64,000 bases of DNA from Allomyces arbusculus (lineage: Eukaryota; Blastocladiomycota; Blastocladiomycetes; Blastocladiales; Blastocladiaceae), in the NCBI GenBank assembly GCA_027604705.1, contig JADHYV010000023.1, positions 62,001 to 126,000 on the forward strand, written 5' to 3'. The position numbers were made by a program, and so were the translations under genes. Of this stretch, positions 58,303-64,000 are shown one piece after another. The notes under the pieces are model-generated. The model made no database searches and was not told where the DNA came from. It worked only from the letters and a program-made list of their open reading frames with translations. Each line of letters opens with the position of its first letter. The stretch's first letter is position 1.

Positions 58303-59063
58303 ATGAGCAACGTCTTGGCCGACATCACGACCATGGACCTCGTGCAGCAGGCGCTCGCGATTCTGCCCCAAGAAAATCTCGGCCGTTGGCTCGCCGTCGT
58401 CGGCGGCATTTCCGTCGCCAGCGGACTAAACGCCATCTTCAACCCTGTGGAATACGCCTCGCGCATTTACAAGCCCGCCAATGGTGAGACATTACCCAGA
58501 TTACATTTGCGAACCGGCGGTCGCGCCGTGGTCGCCATGATCATGGTGTGGCCCAAGAACAGGATCTGCGATTAACACTCGTTCGTTTGGTCGTCGGCAG
58601 TCAATGAGCTGACGGGCCGCCTGTTTGGCGTCTGGAACATCACGTCGTCGCTCGTGCGCGTCTACGCGGCCTACAACTTGACAAACCCGACGTACGGTCA
58701 ATGAGATTTGGCGCTGGAATCGTGGACCAAGTCGGCCTCGACGTGCTCGCTAACCCTTGGACCAATCTGCAGCGCGTATCGACTCGCCATGGGCACCTTT
58801 ATGATCGCGCTGTCGCACTTCACGTCGGAGGTCTTCTTTTTCAAGGCGGCCAAATTCTCGGGTGCGCTCGTCTCAGCATTGTGCGTTGCGTGTACGTGAT
58901 CGCATCCCGCTCCAGCGACGACGACGACGACGACGACGACAATGACGACGACGGCTTGCTAAAGAAAGAAGACCTACGACTGACCTGTTCGCATTCCGGT
59001 GTAGCCCTTTCGACGGCGTGGATGTGGTCGATGTTCGACCAGTTTGTCCCGAAGGGCCTGTAA
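58303..59063 (+). CDS. ERG28: Ergosterol biosynthesis scaffold Erg28
   Basis: ER membrane protein that tethers the C-4 demethylation enzymes (Erg25-26-27). Exon 1 starts MSNVLADITTMDLVQQALAI with LPQENLGRWLAVVGGISVAS. Exon 2 gives NELTGRLFGVWNITSSLVRV YAAYNLTNPT, the key Erg28 motif (RTFGTWTxxSxxxRxYAAY). Exon 3 gives YRLAMGTFMIALSHFTSEVF FFKAAKFS and the last exon ALSTAWMWSMFDQFVPKGL. Four predicted TM segments, about 150 residues. Phase 1 joins at intron 3 (58862 to about 59006) are good. The third intron contains a GAC microsatellite. Confidence 0.88.
58917..58953 (+). repeat. GAC trinucleotide microsatellite in ERG28 intron
   Basis: About nine GAC units, then caat, then further GAC units, inside the last ERG28 intron. 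It is not translated in the model given. Length may vary between strains. Confidence 0.75.
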
Positions 59064-59698
59064 CCGTTGCTCCTGTCCTCTCTGCCCGACACGGCTCGGA
59101 ACAGGTGGAGAGCGAGCCGCGGATGATCCTCGTCCCGGTGCCCACATTGTGTGATACATTTAAAATCAATTTTGATAGCGAGATGAAGAACACGGTGGCG
59201 AGCAGGTAGACGACGCGGCCCATTCCGTCTGATCGCAACGAGCACACCTGCGTCAGGCTTCGTCCCGTCGAAGCCGTATTCTCGCTGTGGTCCAATCGTC
59301 TTCTCGGCATCTCGTGAATGGCCTGCAGGGTCCCTGACGGTGCTTGCCGTCGCCCAGCCAGCAATGAAAGCATGTGCCTCGCCGCTCGCTGTTTGCTGCT
59401 GGTCCAAGGTTCGATCCCGACCGAAGACATGGAGTCTCTCAACGTCAAACGTCATCGTCGACCTCGTTCGCGAGCTTCGGCCGCATGAAGCGACACCGTC
59501 AACCTGGGGCACCCCGACGTCCTGCAACTTGCCGCATTGGATCCAGCACCGTTCCAGCACCCACGAATGGCTATTTAAGTGTCGCTCCGACACCGCCTCG
59601 ACCAGCAACCGGGCGTGACCTTACCAACACCTCCACTCCGTGCACCACCCGCACGCTTCCCGTCTGCTGTCCAACCTACCACCAACACATAATTCAAA
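59064..59698. other. Intergenic, ERG28 to CWC25
   Basis: 635 bases on the same strand. A long minus-strand frame (59608 to 58841) runs antisense across the ERG28 end; it has no family likeness and includes the microsatellite as a Ser run, so I reject it. A ctatttaag TATA-like element at about 59571 lies some 128 bases before CWC25. Confidence 0.45.
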
Positions 59699-61280
59699 AT
59701 GGGCGGCGGTGACCTTGTACGTCCCACTCTCACGAGCCACCTGTTCTCTCCCTTCACTGTCCAAATCTGACTCCCCGCCGTGTCGCCCCGTGTAGAACCT
59801 CAAAAAATCATGGCACCCCCAGACGATGCGCAACCAGGAGCGCATCTGGAAAGAGGAGCAGAAAGCGCTCGAGGAACAGCGGAAACTGCAACAGCTGCAA
59901 AAGGAACTCGCCGAGGAACGCGCCAAGCAGGAGCTGGTGGAGTTGCAGGAAAAAGCCGGGCTCGTGTACGTTCAGCTCCCCGCCATTTCATTTCTCTCCC
60001 TGCACCCACACTGAACACCTTCTCCCTTACGTAGCAAACGGTCGAACCGCATCGAATGGATGTACGCCGTCCCCGCCGGCGCCGGCGGCCAGCTTTCGTC
60101 GGAAAAGGAGGACTACTTGCTCGGACGCAAGCGCGCCGACAAGGCGCTCGCTAATGCCGCCAAGGACGCATCTGCGGCGACGACGCCCGCCGATACGATT
60201 GCGCTGAGTAACCCGAATGTCGGCACGCAGCGCGACGTGATGAGCAAGATTCGCGAGGATCCGCTGCTCTTGATTCGGCAGCAGGAACAGCGGTCGTTGC
60301 AGCAAATTATGAGCAATCCGTTGCAGGTGAAGAAGCTCAAGGTACGGCTGTGGTCAGGGCTTTCTGGTTGCGCGACAGTCAAGGACTGATAGTGCGGTGA
60401 TTGCATCGTGTAGGAGGGCAAGGACAGGAAAAAGGAGAAAAAGGACAAGAAGGACAAGAAAAAGAAGAAGCATAAGTCGCGGTCCCGGTCCAGGTCCCCG
60501 CGCGCGTCGTCGTCACGGCACGGTCTGTCCCGGTCGCGGTCGCCGCGGCCGTCTTCGTCGCGGTACCGGTCGCGCTCTCGCTCACCCATCACTCGTCCCT
60601 CGTCATCGCGGTACCGGGCTCGATCGCGGTCTCCGCCACCGCGCGCGTCCTCGTCACGGTACCGGTCTCGCTCGCGTTCCCCCGCGCCGCGCGACCGTCG
60701 GTGGTCGCGGTCCCCGCCACCGACTTCGTCGCGCCGGCGGTCCCCGTCACCGCCATCGCGTCAGCGGCCGGCCTCGCCTGCGCGGGACCGGACCGTATCA
60801 CCCCCACCGCGCGCGTCGCGCCGGCGATCTCCCTCCCCACGCCGTGGTGGGCGGTCACCCTCGCCGCCACCTCGCCAGCGCGGCCGGTCCCCCTCCCCAC
60901 CCCCACGCCGCCGCGGCCACTCTCCTTCTCCACCGCTGCGCTCGTCACGCCGCCGGTCCCTCTCGCCACCTCCACGCCGCTCTGCGCCCGCCACCGGCTC
61001 GGTCATCGACGACGCGCAGCGCAAGCTCGCGGAAATGATGCAAGCCGCTATAGACGTTTCCGCGCAACGCGACGCGCGATTTGCCGCCGCGCGGGCCGCC
61101 GACCTGGCCGAGGCCGAAGCTGCGGCCGCGCAGTTGGCGATCACCGACAGCGAGAATGCGAAACTCAAGCAGCAGCTCGGCATCGGGGGTGTGCCGTTTG
61201 GGAGCGGGGCGGGGCAGAGTGTGGCCGATACGATTGGGCGGAAGAAGTTTTACCTGGATGGGCGCCGCGAAGGGTGGTGA
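59699..61280 (+). CDS. CWC25: Pre-mRNA splicing factor CWC25
   Basis: Spliceosomal factor that promotes the first transesterification after Prp2 action. An 18-nt first exon (59699-59716, MGGGDL) joins exon 2 at 59796 to give [30 protein letters not shown], the Cir_N domain. Next, [30 protein letters not shown], the second CWC25 block (EWMY, EDYLLGKK). A Lys-rich stretch and a long RS/SP-rich tail (about 200 residues) lead to a C-terminal helical domain [20 protein letters not shown] and a conserved-looking end [17 protein letters not shown]. Four exons. The RS tail is longer than in yeast and resembles animal CWC25. Confidence 0.9.
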
Positions 61281-61840
61281 GTGAGCTGAAAATTGTGGTA
61301 AATAGGTCAATGACGTTGCATTGTGATTGGGTCCAAGACGAGATCATGGGGAGGGGGGCATGATAGAAACAATGAGGTGCGCGAGGACGCGGATCAGTAA
61401 AATTATAAACCACCCAATCAAAGGCACGGACGAGGCGGGTGGAAGGAAACCGATGGGGGAGGCGAAAATGGGAATGGGGGAGACGCGATGGAGCGAATGG
61501 GGGCCGGGGCCACCGCGGCTTCGAGAAATGCTACAATATAAAGGAGGCAGGCGGCGGCAAACGGCCCCGTCGAGGAAGGAGCCAATAAAAAAAAGCGGGG
61601 AGGGCGTCACGGCACGGCCTAGCGAGCGCAACGGCAGGAGCGTCGCACGCCACGCTGACCCGCAGTGCAGCGCCACGCGCCCGCCCGCGTTGAGCGAGGG
61701 GACGCCGCGCGCCCACCGCGTCCGGCCCACAAAATAAATCTAGAGAGTGTCCAAGTCGAGCGGCGGGTCGATCCTGCACCCGCCCGGTGTCGTCGAGCGT
61801 CGCGCCCGCCACGGCCATCATCGCAATGGGCGACGCGGCC
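61281..61840. other. Convergent 3' region, CWC25 / RasGEF
   Basis: 560 bases between opposing stop codons. AG-rich on plus around 61430-61600. No family-like frame on either strand. Confidence 0.5.
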
Positions 61841-64000
61841 TTACTTCTTTTCGCACTCGTGCGACATGCGCGCAATCTCATCAGGCTTTTCTGTGCGCAG
61901 GTAATAGCACCCGACAAACACTTCCACCGGGATATCGGGCCTTGGCACGGGTGCGGGTCGCCGCTGCGCCTCGAGAAACTGCGTGAGCTGAGCCGCCGCA
62001 GGACGGAATTTGCCCCAGGGCACGACCGGGATCGCAATGGGCACGGGCGCATTTGGCAGGTTGAGATTGGTCGTTGACCGGCCCGCCCAGACGGCGCGCA
62101 GCTTTTCAAAGTCGGCGCAGTAGAGCGGCAGTGGCGGGATGACGGTGCCCGGGTGCGACTTGAGCCGGTCAGCGATCGCGGCGCGCAATGCCGACGAATT
62201 GCGGTCGAGACTCAGGACTTGTTTCAAGTGGTCGAACGTGGCCTTGTCTTGACTCGACACCTTTTTCCACGTCGCCTTGAGCCGATCGACCGACGACTGC
62301 TGCAACCCGATCCCAATCTGTTGCAGGGTCGAGAAATTGCCGAGCTCAAGACACTTGGCCGCGATCCGGATCAGCCGCTCCACGGTCTTGACGCGGTCGT
62401 CGATCGACTTTTGCGAACAGACTTCGGTCTGTACCCACGCCGTCGTATCATTGTGCCGCGCAATCATCGCCTGCACCGGGTTCGTGCGCGCGCCCGCGCG
62501 CGCCGTGCCCGCCGACGTCAGCAACTCGTGCCACGGAATCGCCATCAGGTACCACTCCTCGATCAGAGTCAGTTGGTGCGCGAGCACGTCGGGTTTGTAG
62601 GTCAGCACCAAAGACTTCTTGGTCGCCAGCATCCGCGCGATCAAGTCGGGCGCGGAATGCGCAAACAGGGCCGCGTGCGGCGCCAATGCCGACGACTCGG
62701 GCGCGCTGTCCATATCCGGGACCAACGCTGAATCGCGCGTCCGCGTCGAACTACTGCTCGACCGCTTTTGCGGCTTCGACGCGATCACCGACTGTGCAAG
62801 CGCGAACATGGCGACGGCCGGATTACTCGCGCGGAAACTGCGCGGCGTCGTGGAAATCGCCGCGGTCAATGCGTCCGGCGCGGGACTCGCGGGTGCTGCT
62901 CCACTGTCCTGCGCGAGCCGCCGGTCCAAGTCGTCGCGCACGGCCTTGTAAAACACCGCCAGGCGCAACAAGTGCGTCCATGCGGCCAAGTCCATGGATG
63001 CCGAGACCGTGGGAGGCAACGCGCGCTCATAGGCCGCGCGCAGATCTTTGAAGGTCGAGTCGGCGGTGCGCACGCGTTTGCGTAAGCTGCGGATCGTGCG
63101 GCGGTCGCGCGCGTGGTCGACGACGCGCGGGTCATCCTTGACGGCGTTCAAGAACTCGGCGATCAGGAACGTGCGCAGGTCGCGCGACGGTGCAAAATCG
63201 AGAATGTAAAACTCGTCGACCCCTGCACAAGGTGAAGCATGGTGTTGATGGTGAGTTTTCGGGGGAGTGTGTTTTGAAACCACCAATGAACGGCCAAAGG
63301 CCAAGCAAAGCAAATGAAAAAGCTAAACAAGCCGTACAGTAGGCAATCACCGACGCGACCCCATCGCGCACTTTCTCGACCTTGGCTTCGCCGACGCTGT
63401 CGCGCTGGTCCAAGTACCACAAGAACCGCAGCCGCAACAGTTTGGCCAGTTGCAGCGGCGAGCAAAACTTGCGGTAGACCAAGAAAAACTCGCGCATGAA
63501 CGCCCCGTCGCCCGCTTCGGTCAAGTAGGCGACCAAAGCCACGGGCGTGGCCATGGCTTGGCTCTCGACGGCGGGATCAAACGTGCTCGGCGCATCAAAG
63601 AGCGCCGCGTCGGTCCAGAACGGGTGTCGCGCGTCAGGTAATCCGCAGTCGCCCGGTGGTAACGCGGCGATTTCGTCTGCGGTCAGGGCAGCAGGTGGCG
63701 GCGCGAGTGTCGTGGACAGACTGGAAGCGGTTGAGGCGGGCCGAGACGCGAGCGCAGCGGCAGTTGGGAACGCGTTCAGCGGGGTTGCTGGTGCCGATGC
63801 GGCATGCTCCGGATCGTTTGACGCGGGGCCCGGCAGAAGCATGGCGCCGTGCGCGGCCATTGGGCTCGTGTGACTACTCGAACAGTGGCTCGACGTGCGG
63901 CCATCGATTCCTGAGTCGGACCCGTGCCGCGGGCGCAACGGTGGTGGCAAGGTAAACTCGTCGTCGTCGACTTCGACGTCCACGTCCACGTCGAGTTCGC
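61841..64000 (-). CDS. Ras guanine nucleotide exchange factor (partial, 5' end cut)
   Basis: Cdc25-type exchange factor that activates Ras. From the right edge leftward: acidic VDVEVDDDEFTLPPPLRPRH, a Ser/Ala/Pro-rich segment, RasGEF_N-like ATPVALVAYLTEAGDGAFMR EFFLVYRKFC, then after an intron near 63220-63350 VDEFYILDFAPSRDLRTFLI. The catalytic domain has TLIEEWYLMAIPWHELLTS, MIARHNDTTAWVQTEVCSQ, RVKTVERLIRIAAKCLELGN FSTLQQIGIGLQ and ATFDHLKQVLSLDRNSSALR, ending PPLPLYCADFEKLRAVWAGR. The W-V-x-T-E-V-x-x-x-x-x-x-x-R and NFSTLQQI motifs are RasGEF hallmarks. The RasGEF_N and catalytic domain are both here. An SH3 domain, if any, would lie beyond the window. Stop at 61841. Confidence 0.88.

Noticed and set aside
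58841-59608. 255-codon minus-strand frame across the ERG28 3' end
   Set aside because: Antisense to real ERG28 exons; its Ser run is the GAC microsatellite read backwards.

Overview
The window reads as a GC-rich, intron-dense nuclear genome segment of a zoosporic (flagellated) fungus. I infer a blastocladialean or chytrid-like organism, with Allomyces-like composition as a guess. The reasons are compact genes with GT-AG introns of about 60-120 nt, fungal-type gene content (Csm1/Pcs1, Cox11, Pmr1, Erg28, Faf1-like, Exo70), a cilium-associated Tctex-type dynein light chain (DYNLT2B-like) and two Integrator subunits (INTS7, INTS9) that Dikarya lack. Exon joins were worked out by hand from splice sites, reading-frame phase and remembered family sequences. 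No search was run.

Layout. 1-5.8 kb: RPL9, a Mediator-9-like protein, INTS7. 5.8-7 kb (minus): Csm1/Pcs1-like protein. 7.3-12.6 kb: RMI1 and MLH3, two recombination/repair genes side by side. 12.7-13.5 kb (minus): EMAP-II-type tRNA-binding protein with an apparent mitochondrial presequence. 14-17.3 kb: adenosine kinase and PAAF1/Rpn14. 17.5-22.1 kb (minus): three degenerate tandem copies of an F-box/LRR-like gene, the only clearly decayed region. 22.7-27.9 kb: INSIG-like protein, molybdopterin-binding (CinA/FLAD1-like) protein on minus, mitochondrial-type scramblase, Rab7. 28.2-31.8 kb (minus): Exo70 and DYNLT2B. 32.2-42.8 kb: ALG1, Mios (GATOR2/SEAC), and a cyclic-nucleotide-gated channel whose selectivity filter lacks GYG. 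43.5-47.9 kb: UspA protein, Bud32 (minus), Rpc17/RPC9, Faf1/C1orf131 (minus). 48.1-54.3 kb: INTS9, LUC7, COX11. 54.5-64 kb: Pmr1-type Ca2+-ATPase (minus), ERG28, CWC25, and a RasGEF running off the right edge (minus).

Functional threads. RNA processing is prominent (INTS7, INTS9, LUC7, CWC25, RPC9, MED9-like), though the genes are scattered rather than operon-like. MLH3 and RMI1 both act in crossover control. INSIG and ERG28 are both ER sterol-pathway membrane proteins. I saw no tRNA, rRNA, CRISPR, intact transposon or viral fossil. The best leads are the channel with a rewritten pore, Integrator retention, an MLH3 that lost its ATP-contact aspartate and appears to use a GC-AG intron, a mitochondrially targeted Arc1/EMAP-II protein, and several micro-exons.
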